A stretch of DNA of 21,131 nucleotides from a bacterium. Lineage in GTDB: Bacteria > UBA10199 > DSSB01. The stretch covers positions 1 to 21,131 of the forward strand of contig JAUHYS010000007.1 of assembly GCA_030426445.1 (NCBI GenBank). Direction: 5' to 3'. Each line of letters begins with the position of its first letter. Within the stretch, counting starts at the first letter, position 1. Shown in pieces: positions 8,173 through 15,831 of the stretch. Position numbers and translations under genes: made by a program. Under the pieces are notes generated by a model, which saw nothing but the letters and a program-made list of their open reading frames with translations, did not search any database and was not told where the DNA came from.

Positions 8173-9542
8173 AAGCTCCCCTCTGAATTTAAAATTTCAC
8201 TGAGTGCTTGCATATAATGATCCATTTGTTTTTTTGAATTCATCTCGGTTGCACAGACTAATAAACAATTTTTTAACTGGGGGAAGTCTTGTTCAATCAT
8301 AACACCTCCAAAAATATTTTTTTCCTTAAGCTTAAATAAAATATCCTTAACAGGCATTTCAAATTGTAAAACAAACTCATTAAAAAAAGGTGAAGCAAAC
8401 TTGAGTTCTACCCCGGGCAAAGCACTTAAAGACCTCTGTAGATAATGGGAAGAATCATAGTTTTGCCGAGCCAATCTTGCCAAACCCTTAGGGCCCATTA
8501 ACGAAAGATAAACCGCTGTCGTTAATGCACATAGCCCTTGATTGGTGCAGATGTTACTAGTGGCCTTTTCACGGCGGATATGTTGCTCCCGGGTGGCCAA
8601 AGCTAACACATAACCACGATTGCCTTCGGAGTCGATGGTTTCGCTAACCAAACGTCCGGGCATCTGCCTTACAAATTTTTCACGTGTCGCAAACAAACCA
8701 ATATAGGGACCTCCCAAATTAAGTGAGTTACCAAAGGACTGTCCTTCTCCCACCACAATGTCTGCTCCCTGATCACCCATGGATTTGAGCATGCCCAAAC
8801 TCACAGCTTCACTGAAACAGCCAATGAGCAAGGCACCTGCCTGATGTACCTGAGATTCCAGTTGTGAAAGGTTTTCGACGATGCCAAAAAAATTAGGGGA
8901 TTGAATACAGACAGCCGCGACCTGATCATCCAGATACTCTTTTATTAATGCAGGAGTCACCCGTCCGTTTTCGCTCCAATCGAACTCTTGAATTTCGACA
9001 TTCTGATGAAGCAAATAAGTCTTTAAAACATGACGGTACTGTGGGTGAATGGATTTTGCTAAAAGAATTTTTTTTCTTTTAGTCACACGCAAAGCCATGA
9101 GAGCTGCTTCTGCCAAGGCAGAAGCCCCGTCGTAATTGCTGGCATTAGCGAGTTCCATACCCGTTAATGAAGCTACCATGGTCTGAAATTCGAAAATCGC
9201 CTGCAAGGTCCCTTGAGAAATTTCGGGCTGATAAGGCGTATAAGCTGTTAAGAATTCTCCTCGACTGACCAGGCTATTCACCGCCACCGGAATATAATGA
9301 TGATAAGCGCCTGCACCCAAAAAAGCATCGACTTGTAACAAGTTTTTATTCTTGTGATTAAGCTCACGCATATGCTTGAGCAAATCAATCTCGCATAGAG
9401 GAGGCTCTAAATCCAAAAGCTGTTTAAGTTGAAGAGCTTCTGGAATTACTTGAAAAAGTTCATCAATATTTTGGACATCAATGTCCTGACACATTTTTTG
9501 AATTTCTTCTGGTGTGTGAGGGAGGTAACGCATGGTACACAT
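8169..9542 (-). CDS. gcvPA: Glycine dehydrogenase (decarboxylating) subunit 1, P-protein alpha subunit
   Basis: A 457-residue partner of GcvPB, of typical length for the split P-protein; it belongs to the PLP transferase fold but lacks the PLP lysine, which resides in the beta subunit. Recognisable blocks: RYLPHTPEEI at the N-terminus, FLGAGAYHHYIPVAVNSL, TPYQPEISQGTLQAIFEFQT, and NICTNQGLCAL. Two starts are possible: ATG 9542 or the in-frame ATG 9533, which gives the family-like beginning MRYLPHT; neither has a clear Shine-Dalgarno and the difference is three residues. The gene lies 26 bases after gcvH and overlaps gcvPB by four bases. Confidence 0.97.
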   Translation of the reverse strand: MCTMRYLPHTPEEIQKMCQDIDVQNIDELFQVIPEALQLKQLLDLEPPLCEIDLLKHMRELNHKNKNLLQVDAFLGAGAYHHYIPVAVNSLVSRGEFLTAYTPYQPEISQGTLQAIFEFQTMVASLTGMELANASNYDGASALAEAALMALRVTKRKKILLAKSIHPQYRHVLKTYLLHQNVEIQEFDWSENGRVTPALIKEYLDDQVAAVCIQSPNFFGIVENLSQLESQVHQAGALLIGCFSEAVSLGMLKSMGDQGADIVVGEGQSFGNSLNLGGPYIGLFATREKFVRQMPGRLVSETIDSEGNRGYVLALATREQHIRREKATSNICTNQGLCALTTAVYLSLMGPKGLARLARQNYDSSHYLQRSLSALPGVELKFASPFFNEFVLQFEMPVKDILFKLKEKNIFGGVMIEQDFPQLKNCLLVCATEMNSKKQMDHYMQALSEILNSEGSL

Positions 9543-9568
9543 TAAATAATTAAATAATGAATTTAAAA

Positions 9569-9952
9569 TTATGAGTTTGAAACTTGGTTTTGATATTCAT
9601 TTGCATTGAGAAGTGTTTCTAATTGAGAAAGTTTGCTTAGCTCAATTTTGATCATCCAAGCCTCACCATAGGGATCTTCGTTAATTTTTTCTGGGGCGTC
9701 TATCAAAGGCTCATTAATAGCAGTAACCTTACCTGTAATAGGCATGTACAGATCGCTAACGGATTTGGTTGACTCTACCACTCCAAAAGTTTCACCTTGT
9801 TCATATTGTTTATTCATTTCTGGCAACTCTAAATAAACGATGTCTCCTAATTGATCTTGCGCATAATCCGTAATGCCGACAGTAGCAACATTTCCTTCTA
9901 ATTTAACCCACTCGTGTTCGTTAGTATATTTTAAACCTTCTGGATAATTCAT
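9569..9952 (-). CDS. gcvH: Glycine cleavage system H protein (lipoyl carrier)
   Basis: A 127-residue lipoyl-domain protein that shuttles the aminomethyl intermediate between P, T and L proteins. The lipoylation site is K63 in VVESTKSVSDLYMPITGKV, exactly the family signature; the N-terminus (YTNEHEWV) and GITDYAQDQLGDIV are also canonical. The ATG is preceded by an AAAGGAAAA Shine-Dalgarno about six bases away, the best ribosome-binding site of the operon, which would fit the need for H protein in excess of the enzymes. It sits between gcvT and gcvPA. No lipoate synthase, ligase or lipoamide dehydrogenase gene is in the window. Confidence 0.98.
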   Translation of the reverse strand: MNYPEGLKYTNEHEWVKLEGNVATVGITDYAQDQLGDIVYLELPEMNKQYEQGETFGVVESTKSVSDLYMPITGKVTAINEPLIDAPEKINEDPYGEAWMIKIELSKLSQLETLLNANEYQNQVSNS

Positions 9953-9973
9953 AAATTTTTCCTTTTGTTGAAT

Positions 9974-11059
9974 CTAAGATTTTGAGATTAAGGGAAAGTT
10001 ATGCAGGCTTGCTTTCTTCATTTTTCCTCGAATGTCAACGAAAACGTCAACCGTTAGATTTTTAATAAATTCCTTTTCTACAATCACACTGGCAATCCCT
10101 TTTTTTAGTACAGGGCTTTGGGTTCCACTCAGCACTTTTCCGATAACTTTATGATCAATGTAAAGCTCCATAGCTTCTCGAGGAATACCAGGCTCTTCCA
10201 TAATCATTCCTGTTACACCACGCAAATAAGTCGCTGCTTTATGTTCAAGCAAGGCTTCTTTACCGATAAAATATTTTTTATTCCAAGCAATCACCCACTC
10301 CAAACCTGCCGCAATCGGGTCAATCGTAGAGCTAAGCTCATGTCCATATAGCGCGTAACCCATTTCTAATCGCAAAGTATCTCGTGCCCCTAAACCAACC
10401 GGGACTAACCCAAAGTTTTTACCGGTTTGCATCAACCACTCCCATAGAGCAAGTGTCTGTGAGCTAGGAACATAAAACTCAAAGCCTAACTCTCCCGTAT
10501 ATCCCGTCTTAGAAAGTTTGACAGGAATGCTATTAAGCGTACATTCGGCCCAGTGAAATCTTTTTAAATTGGGAAAGGGTTCTCCTGTTGACTTTAAAAG
10601 CTCCAAACTTTTTGGACCTTGCAAAGCAATCATACCCATCGCATCACTTTGATTTTCTAGCTGAACTTTTTTTTGTAGATGCTTAGAGATCCAGTCAAAG
10701 TCTTTTTTGACATTAGCGGCGTTCACACAAAGAAAAAAATTTTCTTTATCGATTTTGTATACAATGATGTCATCGACCGGATAACCCCGTTCATTGAGTA
10801 ATATCGAATATTGGCATTGGCCGTTTTCTAGCTTGGAGACGTCATTGCAGGTAAGCACTTGCAAGTTTTCTTCGGCGTGCTTTCCCGAAAGGAAAATTTC
10901 CCCCATATGAGAAACATCAAAAAGGCCGCAATGATTTCTAACTGCGAGGTGTTCCGCAACGACACCCTGATAAGAAATCGGCATCTCATAGCCAGCAAAC
11001 TCGAGCATTTTTGCCCCATGGCTTTTATGCCACTCATTTAAAGGAGTTTTTTTTGTCAC
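9974..11059 (-). CDS. gcvT: Aminomethyltransferase (glycine cleavage T protein)
   Basis: A 361-residue folate enzyme that releases ammonia from aminomethyl-GcvH and forms 5,10-methylene-THF. Seen: FDVSHMGE (47-54), the NERGYPVDDIIVY block (89-101) carrying the conserved catalytic aspartate, GYTGELGFE and GARDTLRLEMGYALYG. Length is normal. The start is GTG at 11059, immediately adjacent to the metF stop (TAG then GTG), with an AGGG-rich purine stretch just upstream inside the end of metF. It is therefore translationally linked to metF, and its product methylene-THF is the direct substrate of both upstream genes. Confidence 0.97.
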   Translation of the reverse strand: MTKKTPLNEWHKSHGAKMLEFAGYEMPISYQGVVAEHLAVRNHCGLFDVSHMGEIFLSGKHAEENLQVLTCNDVSKLENGQCQYSILLNERGYPVDDIIVYKIDKENFFLCVNAANVKKDFDWISKHLQKKVQLENQSDAMGMIALQGPKSLELLKSTGEPFPNLKRFHWAECTLNSIPVKLSKTGYTGELGFEFYVPSSQTLALWEWLMQTGKNFGLVPVGLGARDTLRLEMGYALYGHELSSTIDPIAAGLEWVIAWNKKYFIGKEALLEHKAATYLRGVTGMIMEEPGIPREAMELYIDHKVIGKVLSGTQSPVLKKGIASVIVEKEFIKNLTVDVFVDIRGKMKKASLHNFPLISKS

Positions 11060-11926
11060 CTATAGCCCTGCCCTATTTAATATTTCTGGCACCAAATCTT
11101 CTCGCCCTACTGTCATAATATGAACACCATCACAAATGGGTTTAAGCTGTTGGATCTCCCAAGCCGCATAGTCAATACCAACTTGTAAAGGCTCTGGTGC
11201 ATCGACAAATTTAGCAATGACTTTCTCCGGAATTTTAATCCCTGGAATAGTATTTAAAAATTTAGCCTGTTTCGCACTTTTGATTAAAATCACTCCGATA
11301 AGACTCTTCACTTTTAGTTGCTGACTGTATTTATAAAAGGCTTCTACTTGAGTTAAATCATAGACCGGTTGAGATTGAAAAAAACGCGCACCTTGTTCAA
11401 TTTTTTGTTCAAACTTAAACTTAAAACCATCGCTGCCAAAGCGGTTTGGATCAACAGCTCCACCTACAAAAAAGTCCGTCGCTCCTGCTAATGGCTTATC
11501 ATTATAAGCAAAACCGGCATTAAGTTTTTTAATCAATTCCATTAATTTAACAGAGTTCAGATCAAAAACGGCTTTACTTTCTTTTTGATCACCACTTTTA
11601 ACCGGGTCTCCAGTCAACGGCAGCACATTTTCTATTTTTAAAGCTGCCGCACCCAAAAGATCGGACTGCAATGCTAAACGGTTACGGTCACGACAAGCTA
11701 ATTGATAAATAGGCTCAATGCCCTCTTTTAATAAAAAATGACAGGCTATAAGAGAAGATAAACGCATCATGGACCTTTGATTATCCGTGACATTAATGGC
11801 TATCACTCTCTCTTTAATAATCTGCGCATTTTGGATAAAGTCATACATATCGACACCTTTGGGAGGCGCGATCTCAGAGGTAATAACAAAACTCGATTGT
11901 TCTAATGCTTTTTTTAAACGGCTCAA
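11060..11926 (-). CDS. metF: 5,10-methylenetetrahydrofolate reductase
   Basis: A 288-residue flavoprotein of the MTHFR family, close to the usual bacterial length (about 290). It reduces methylene-THF to 5-methyl-THF for methionine synthesis. Characteristic stretches: FVITSEIAPPKG near the N-terminus, a NVTDN substrate-strand motif, YQLACRDRN, LPLTGDP and GARFFQSQPVYD. The start is TTG at 11926, supported by an AAGGAAA Shine-Dalgarno about six bases upstream, by the four-base overlap with folD and by the family-like N-terminus. The presence of metF inside a glycine-cleavage operon ties the methyl branch to glycine catabolism. It could alternatively work oxidatively in a methyl-THF-consuming pathway, but no corrinoid or acetyl-CoA synthase genes are here to suggest that. 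Confidence 0.92.
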   Translation of the reverse strand: MSRLKKALEQSSFVITSEIAPPKGVDMYDFIQNAQIIKERVIAINVTDNQRSMMRLSSLIACHFLLKEGIEPIYQLACRDRNRLALQSDLLGAAALKIENVLPLTGDPVKSGDQKESKAVFDLNSVKLMELIKKLNAGFAYNDKPLAGATDFFVGGAVDPNRFGSDGFKFKFEQKIEQGARFFQSQPVYDLTQVEAFYKYSQQLKVKSLIGVILIKSAKQAKFLNTIPGIKIPEKVIAKFVDAPEPLQVGIDYAAWEIQQLKPICDGVHIMTVGREDLVPEILNRAGL

Positions 11927-12786
11927 TGGCTTTCCTTAACTGAAGTTTTTGCGGCCTCTAGGGTATTCCATAGTAACATCGTAATTGTCATGGGCCCGAC
12001 TCCACCGGGCACCGGTGTTATATAAGCAGCTTTTTGTATACAAGCTTCGTAGTCAACATCGCCGACTAATTTCCCTGTCTCTAGACGATTAATACCTACG
12101 TCAAGAATCACTGCACTTTCTTTTATCCAGTCAGCTTTAACAAACTGTGGAATCCCCACTGCGGCGACCAAGACATCGGCTTGTTGGGTGATCTCCGGTA
12201 AATTTCGAGTACGAGAATGACAATAGGTCACCGTGGCATTTTTTTCTAACAGCATCATCCCTATGGGTTTACCTACGATATTACTGCGGCCCAAGACCAC
12301 AGCATGCTTGCCTTCGAGAGAGTAATCCATTGCTTCGAGCATTTTGATCATACCAAAGGGCGTGCAAGAACGAAAACCCTTTTGGCCGGTTAGCAATTTA
12401 CCTAAATTGATCGGGTGCAAACCATCGACGTCTTTATCTGGATTGAGCACAGCCATGACATCAAAATCTTTAAGCTGTTTGGGAAGCGGAAGCTGCACTA
12501 AAATACCATGAACCTGTGGGTCGACACTTAAATTTTGTAGCAAATGACTGAGTTGCTCAGCAGAGGTATCTGCAGGCAAGTGATAGGGAAAGCTTTGAAT
12601 GCCAACTTTTTCACAGGCCTTAGCTTTATTGCGCACATAAATCTGGCTGGCCGGGTCTTCACCCACTAAAACTACCGCCAAACCAGGTTGGATCTGATGT
12701 AGTTTAAAAAGCTCTGAAACTTCTTGTTTAATTTGCTCACGGATTTTTTCGCTGATGGCTTTTCCATCGATGATTTGTGCTGTCAT
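11923..12786 (-). CDS. folD: Bifunctional methylenetetrahydrofolate dehydrogenase / methenyltetrahydrofolate cyclohydrolase
   Basis: A 287-residue full-length FolD. It interconverts 5,10-methylene-THF, methenyl-THF and 10-formyl-THF using NADP. Catalytic residues sit at their canonical positions: Y50 and K54 in SQIYVRNKAKA, D121 in KDVDGLHP, and the nucleotide-binding GRSNIVGKP at 166-174; PGGVGPMTITML closes the protein. It is the first gene of the folD-metF-gcvT-gcvH-gcvPA-gcvPB operon and its stop overlaps the metF start. The upstream 263-base gap must contain the operon promoter; a TATAAT hexamer reads toward folD at 12966-12961 but without a recognisable -35, and a possible leader structure lies between them. 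Confidence 0.97.
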   Translation of the reverse strand: MTAQIIDGKAISEKIREQIKQEVSELFKLHQIQPGLAVVLVGEDPASQIYVRNKAKACEKVGIQSFPYHLPADTSAEQLSHLLQNLSVDPQVHGILVQLPLPKQLKDFDVMAVLNPDKDVDGLHPINLGKLLTGQKGFRSCTPFGMIKMLEAMDYSLEGKHAVVLGRSNIVGKPIGMMLLEKNATVTYCHSRTRNLPEITQQADVLVAAVGIPQFVKADWIKESAVILDVGINRLETGKLVGDVDYEACIQKAAYITPVPGGVGPMTITMLLWNTLEAAKTSVKESH

Positions 12787-12866
12787 AGATTAATTGCTTT
12801 TTTATGAATGAAGATTCATTTTTTTTAATAAAAATTTTTTGTGTTTTTTAAAAAAAGCCCCATTTT

Positions 12867-12922
12867 AAAGGGAAAGTTTTTCATTTTTTGGTAGCATTGC
12901 GTTCAGGCGACCAAAACCCTTT
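12867..12922 (-). promoter_or_regulatory. Possible structured leader of the folD operon
   Basis: Read on the - strand upstream of folD: AAAGGG (12922-12917), TTTTGGT (12916-12910), a 17-base loop, then ACCAAAA (12892-12886), and finally CCCTTT (12872-12867), which can pair back with the first element. The same CCC can instead face GGGG at 12862-12859, which is followed by seven T residues (12856-12850), a weak terminator-like arrangement. The two pairings are mutually exclusive, which would suit attenuation, but the GC content of the second stem is poor. I could not match it to the ZTP, glycine or THF riboswitch consensus. Orientation toward the + strand gene at 13050 cannot be excluded. Confidence 0.3.
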
Positions 12923-12959
12923 TTGTATATTTGAAAGTTTTTATTCTTTTAAGAAAACT

Positions 12960-12985
12960 AATTATAAAAAATATCTTTTATAATT
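12960..12985. repeat. AT-only inverted repeat with -10-like hexamers on both strands
   Basis: AATTATAAAA (12960-12969) and TTTTATAATT (12976-12985) are perfect 10-bp arms around a 6-base loop. Each arm contains a TATAAT-type hexamer, one reading toward the gene at 13050 (12979-12984) and one toward folD (12966-12961). No matching -35 box stands at normal distance on either side. It may be a divergent promoter core or a regulator site between the two transcription units; composition alone (all A/T apart from the loop) makes chance more likely than in GC-rich DNA. A shorter 6-bp inverted repeat (ATGAAT/ATTCAT, 12804-12819) lies next to the folD start. Confidence 0.35.
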
Positions 12986-13049
12986 TTTACAATTCAAATA
13001 ATGGATATATTCATATGCTTTAATGCTATTTTTGTAAAGGAATACTCCT

Positions 13050-13553
13050 ATGGATTATGTATCGGAACCAACAAGCTGGGCCATTCTTATCTTTCAATTT
13101 TTACTTTCTTTTTTTCAAGCCCCTCCTGCAAACACACCTGACATTAAACAAATGCTCGACCATAGCATTCAATGGGAAATCAGAGAAAGTAAAAAAGAGA
13201 ATAAACATTCTAATGCTGAGTTTATTCAAATGTCAGGGTATGAACCTGGAACCCAATATTTAGTTTCAAAGGAAGCTCTCATTAAAAACAAGTACTTTAA
13301 AGAAGTCTCTATTGAACGCAATCAAACAGGTCCAGGAGTTCAGCTAAATATTGTCCTTAATCGTCAAGGAAGAGAAAAGTTTAAAGAAGTTAGCCGAAAA
13401 AACATTGGAAAAAAGCTCGCTCTGGTCGCTAATAAGAAAGTCGTCTCAAGCGCTCAAATAATGACAGAAATACCCGACGGAAAAATTTCACTCTCAGCCC
13501 CAGATGGAAAGTTCTACCTTGATGAACTCCTACAAAATAAAAACAAGCCATAG
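13050..13553 (+). CDS. Stand-alone SecD P1-head-like domain protein
   Basis: A 167-residue protein without the membrane channel of SecD. Residues about 66-155 read like the SecDF P1-head subdomain: LVSKEALIKNKYFKEVSIER, then GPGVQLNIVLNRQGREKF, EVSRKNIGKKLALVANKKVV and a final I-x-x-G segment (IPDGKISL), matching the SecD order of strands. A hydrophobic stretch at about 9-23 (WAILIFQFLLSFF) may act as a signal anchor, though acidic residues rather than basic ones precede it. The ATG is well supported by AAAGG nine bases upstream (13036-13040). The gene stands alone: folD diverges upstream and the RlpA-like gene converges three bases downstream. True SecD also has a P1 base and six membrane helices, all absent here; domain recognition is by eye and function is unknown. 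Confidence 0.75.
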   Translation: MDYVSEPTSWAILIFQFLLSFFQAPPANTPDIKQMLDHSIQWEIRESKKENKHSNAEFIQMSGYEPGTQYLVSKEALIKNKYFKEVSIERNQTGPGVQLNIVLNRQGREKFKEVSRKNIGKKLALVANKKVVSSAQIMTEIPDGKISLSAPDGKFYLDELLQNKNKP

Positions 13554-13556
13554 TTT

Positions 13557-14015
13557 TTACTCCGGCAATTCGACAATCCGATAAACCACTTTGGTGACCC
13601 CGCGTTTCACAAAGCCTAATTTTTTAGCCGCTGCTTTAGAAAGGTCTAAAACTCTCCTGCGATGATAAGGGCCGCGGTCATTCACCCGGAGTCTCACTAC
13701 CTTTCCATTATCGACATTTTTGACCTCTAATATGGTGCCAAAAGCTAAAGTCCGTGAAGCACAAGTCATGGCGTGCTGATTATAGCGTTCTCCATTGGCG
13801 GTTCTCCGGCCATGAAAACGTCTTCCATACCAGGATACCCAAACTTCCTCAGACCATTTTACTTTGGGCATTTCGGAAAACCCTTGTATCCAAAAAAAAC
13901 TCTCCGGAGCCGCTTTGCTACGCAAGTCACTCCACACTTGAGCTTGCAAAGATAAATTTAGACAAAGCGTCATTAAAAAGAGCATGATGATCAATTTAAA
14001 ATGAAATGATTTCAT
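13557..14015 (-). CDS. RlpA-like double-psi beta-barrel protein, exported
   Basis: A 152-residue protein with an N-terminal signal peptide (basic KSFHFK, hydrophobic core to about residue 23, likely cleavage after LQA near 25) and an RlpA-type DPBB domain from about 58. Signature blocks are WVSWYGRRFHGRRTANGE, LAFGTILEVKN, RLRVNDRGPYHRRRVLDLS and AAKKLGF; the aspartates of VNDRGP and LDLS are the expected active-site region. RlpA proteins cleave or bind glycan strands stripped of stem peptides at division sites. This one lacks the C-terminal SPOR domain and has no convincing lipobox, so it is a minimal soluble periplasmic version. It is convergent with the SecD-head gene and divergent from the M24 peptidase gene. 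Confidence 0.88.
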   Translation of the reverse strand: MKSFHFKLIIMLFLMTLCLNLSLQAQVWSDLRSKAAPESFFWIQGFSEMPKVKWSEEVWVSWYGRRFHGRRTANGERYNQHAMTCASRTLAFGTILEVKNVDNGKVVRLRVNDRGPYHRRRVLDLSKAAAKKLGFVKRGVTKVVYRIVELPE

Positions 14016-14100
14016 AACTGGATTTCTTTACAAGTTATACTTTCTTCATTATGATTAAAAAATTACTCCATAAAAAAAATATCTTTAATGAAAGAAACTC

Positions 14101-15264
14101 ATGAATAAAGCCCTCTCAAAAAAAATAAAACAAGCCAACCCCAACTCAACTTTTCTTATTATTGCGGCCTCGGAACAAGACGCCAATGTCTATTGGGCCA
14201 CTCATTTTTTGGCTCCCGACCCGATTATTTTCATTCAACATAAAAAGAAAAAATACCTTATCCTTAATGACCTAGAAGTTGACCGAGGACGCCAAGAAGC
14301 CCACGTGGATCAAGTGCTCAGCTTTACCGAACTTTTTAATCAGACGCCCCAAGCTCGTGGGCGAAATAAAACCACCCTCGATATGGTGGTGCATTTTCTC
14401 AAAAAAATAAAGTCCCAGGAGCTATGGGTACCCGAAAGTTTTCCTATTGCTTATGCAGAGGGTCTAAAAAAAAGAAAGGTATCCGTAAAGATAAAAAAGG
14501 ACCCTTTTTTTGAAGAGCGCCTCATCAAAACCACTGCAGAAAAAAACGCCATTAAAAAGACACTTAAGTTTACCTCTATTGCCATACAGGAAGCTTATGC
14601 GGTTTTAAAAGCTTCCAAAATTAAGGGCAATAAAATCCTCTATCGCGGCAAGCCCCTTACCAGCGAAGCCTTAAGACAAGTGATTAATCTAAGCCTGATG
14701 AAAAACAACTGCATAGGCAAGCACACAATTACAGCAGGTGGTAAGCAAAGCGTCGACCCACACTGTGAAGGCTCAGGCCCCCTCAAGGCTCACCAGCCGA
14801 TTATTATGGATGTGTTTCCTAAATCTATGGACACGCAATATTTTGGAGATATGACGCGAACTGTGGTTAAAGGCAAGGCCAGCGACCGTTTTCACCACCA
14901 ATGGCATACCGTTAAAAAAGCTCAAGAAACGGGCATCAAAATGGTCAAGGCAGGTGTGGATGGTTACGATATCCATGAGTGGATTAATCAATACTTTATT
15001 AAAAACGGCTACCCCACAGGCACACAAGACGGTCGCATGCAGGGTTTTTTCCATGGCACCGGACATGGACTGGGTTTGGACATCCACGAAGAACCTCGTG
15101 TTTCGAAAACCAAACACATACTTAAGGAAGGTCACGTCATTACGATTGAACCAGGGCTGTATTATCTGAAAAGTGGCGGCGTACGTTTAGAAGACGTCGT
15201 GTATGTCACGAAGTCAGGCTGTGAGGTCTTATCGCGTTGTCCTAAGATACTAGAGATTGCTTAA
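14101..15264 (+). CDS. M24-family aminopeptidase (Xaa-Pro peptidase type)
   Basis: A 387-residue metallopeptidase with a creatinase-like N-terminal domain (about 1-140) and a pita-bread catalytic domain. All five dinuclear metal ligands are visible: D237 (IIMDVFP), D250 (GDMTRT), H322 (GTGHGLGLDIHE), E350 (TIEPGLY) and E364 (GVRLEDVV). It should remove N-terminal residues preceding proline, or dipeptides such as Xaa-Pro, in the cytoplasm. The usual DxG spacing at the first ligand is replaced by DVFP, a variation seen in some members. The gene starts 85 bases from the divergent RlpA-like gene, with only a weak GAAAG ribosome-binding site, and converges with mazF six bases after its stop. Confidence 0.93.
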   Translation: MNKALSKKIKQANPNSTFLIIAASEQDANVYWATHFLAPDPIIFIQHKKKKYLILNDLEVDRGRQEAHVDQVLSFTELFNQTPQARGRNKTTLDMVVHFLKKIKSQELWVPESFPIAYAEGLKKRKVSVKIKKDPFFEERLIKTTAEKNAIKKTLKFTSIAIQEAYAVLKASKIKGNKILYRGKPLTSEALRQVINLSLMKNNCIGKHTITAGGKQSVDPHCEGSGPLKAHQPIIMDVFPKSMDTQYFGDMTRTVVKGKASDRFHHQWHTVKKAQETGIKMVKAGVDGYDIHEWINQYFIKNGYPTGTQDGRMQGFFHGTGHGLGLDIHEEPRVSKTKHILKEGHVITIEPGLYYLKSGGVRLEDVVYVTKSGCEVLSRCPKILEIA

Positions 15265-15270
15265 TAAAAC

Positions 15271-15597
15271 TCAAGCAAACATTTCCTGCAATACACTTAA
15301 TACTTTCTCGGATGTTGTCAAAGGCAAGCAACCCATTTTTTTTACTAAGCGTATTTTATCGACTGCTCTGATTTGATCTAAAACAATTTGCCCCTGTTTC
15401 CTATCAAAACGGCAATTCACCCGAGTTGGATAAGAGCGGCTTTTCGTTGTCATCGGCGCAACGATAACTGTAGAAATGTGATCATTCATTTCATCTGGTG
15501 ATATAATTAAACAAGGTCTAGTTTTTTTAATTTCTCTACCTCGGGTAGGGTCTAAACTAATTAGAAAAATGTCAAAACGTTTAACTACCAATGCCAT
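15271..15597 (-). CDS. MazF/PemK-family toxin (endoribonuclease)
   Basis: A 108-residue MazF-fold protein expected to cut mRNA sequence-specifically when freed from its antitoxin. Family features: RFDIFLISLDPTRGREIKKTRPCLIIS at residues 7-33, with the GRE and KTRP motifs at 20-28 that hold the catalytic arginine; VAPMTTK (46-52) with the catalytic threonine position; and DQIRAVD (74-80). The gene overlaps the antitoxin reading frame by 13 bases, antitoxin first, as usual for mazEF. Reading-frame integrity and intact motifs suggest an active toxin. Cleavage specificity cannot be predicted from this. Confidence 0.93.
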   Translation of the reverse strand: MALVVKRFDIFLISLDPTRGREIKKTRPCLIISPDEMNDHISTVIVAPMTTKSRSYPTRVNCRFDRKQGQIVLDQIRAVDKIRLVKKMGCLPLTTSEKVLSVLQEMFA

Positions 15598-15830
15598 TCG
15601 TCTCTATCCCAATCAGAAGACGGCATCTCTAACAAAATATCTTCTTTTGTTGCTGCCATTTGCTGAAAGGCTTCATCCCAATTTTGGCGAGGTTTAGACA
15701 CAGAGCGAATAACTAACTTCTGATTGCGTACTTCCAAACAAACCTCTTCTTTAAAACCACATTGCTCTAGCATAAGTTTAGGAATACGAATTCCTTTTGA
15801 ATTACCTATTTTTATAATAGATGTTTTCAT
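15585..15830 (-). CDS. MazE-like AbrB/SpoVT antitoxin
   Basis: An 81-residue antitoxin. Residues 1-45 form an AbrB/SpoVT swapped-hairpin DNA-binding domain, with the diagnostic IGNSKGIRIPK at 8-18 and strand EVRNQKLVIRSV. The acidic, tryptophan-rich tail (about 50-81, ending DWDRDEWHW) is the typical disordered arm that wraps and blocks MazF. Overlap with mazF ensures coupled synthesis. Autoregulation is likely: a near-palindrome lies directly upstream, over the presumed -10 box. Confidence 0.93.
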   Translation of the reverse strand: MKTSIIKIGNSKGIRIPKLMLEQCGFKEEVCLEVRNQKLVIRSVSKPRQNWDEAFQQMAATKEDILLEMPSSDWDRDEWHW

Positions 15831-15831
15831 G

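Noticed and set aside
12787..13049. Glycine, THF or ZTP riboswitch upstream of folD
   Set aside because: No GGAGAG-type glycine aptamer core and no full ZTP consensus could be found on the - strand; a CGCCTG hexamer alone is too little. Only a generic leader structure is reported.
15271..15830. Defence or mobile island around the mazEF pair
   Set aside because: Flanking genes are ordinary chromosomal ones and there are no integrase, transposase, tRNA or direct-repeat boundaries; a single toxin-antitoxin pair does not make an island.
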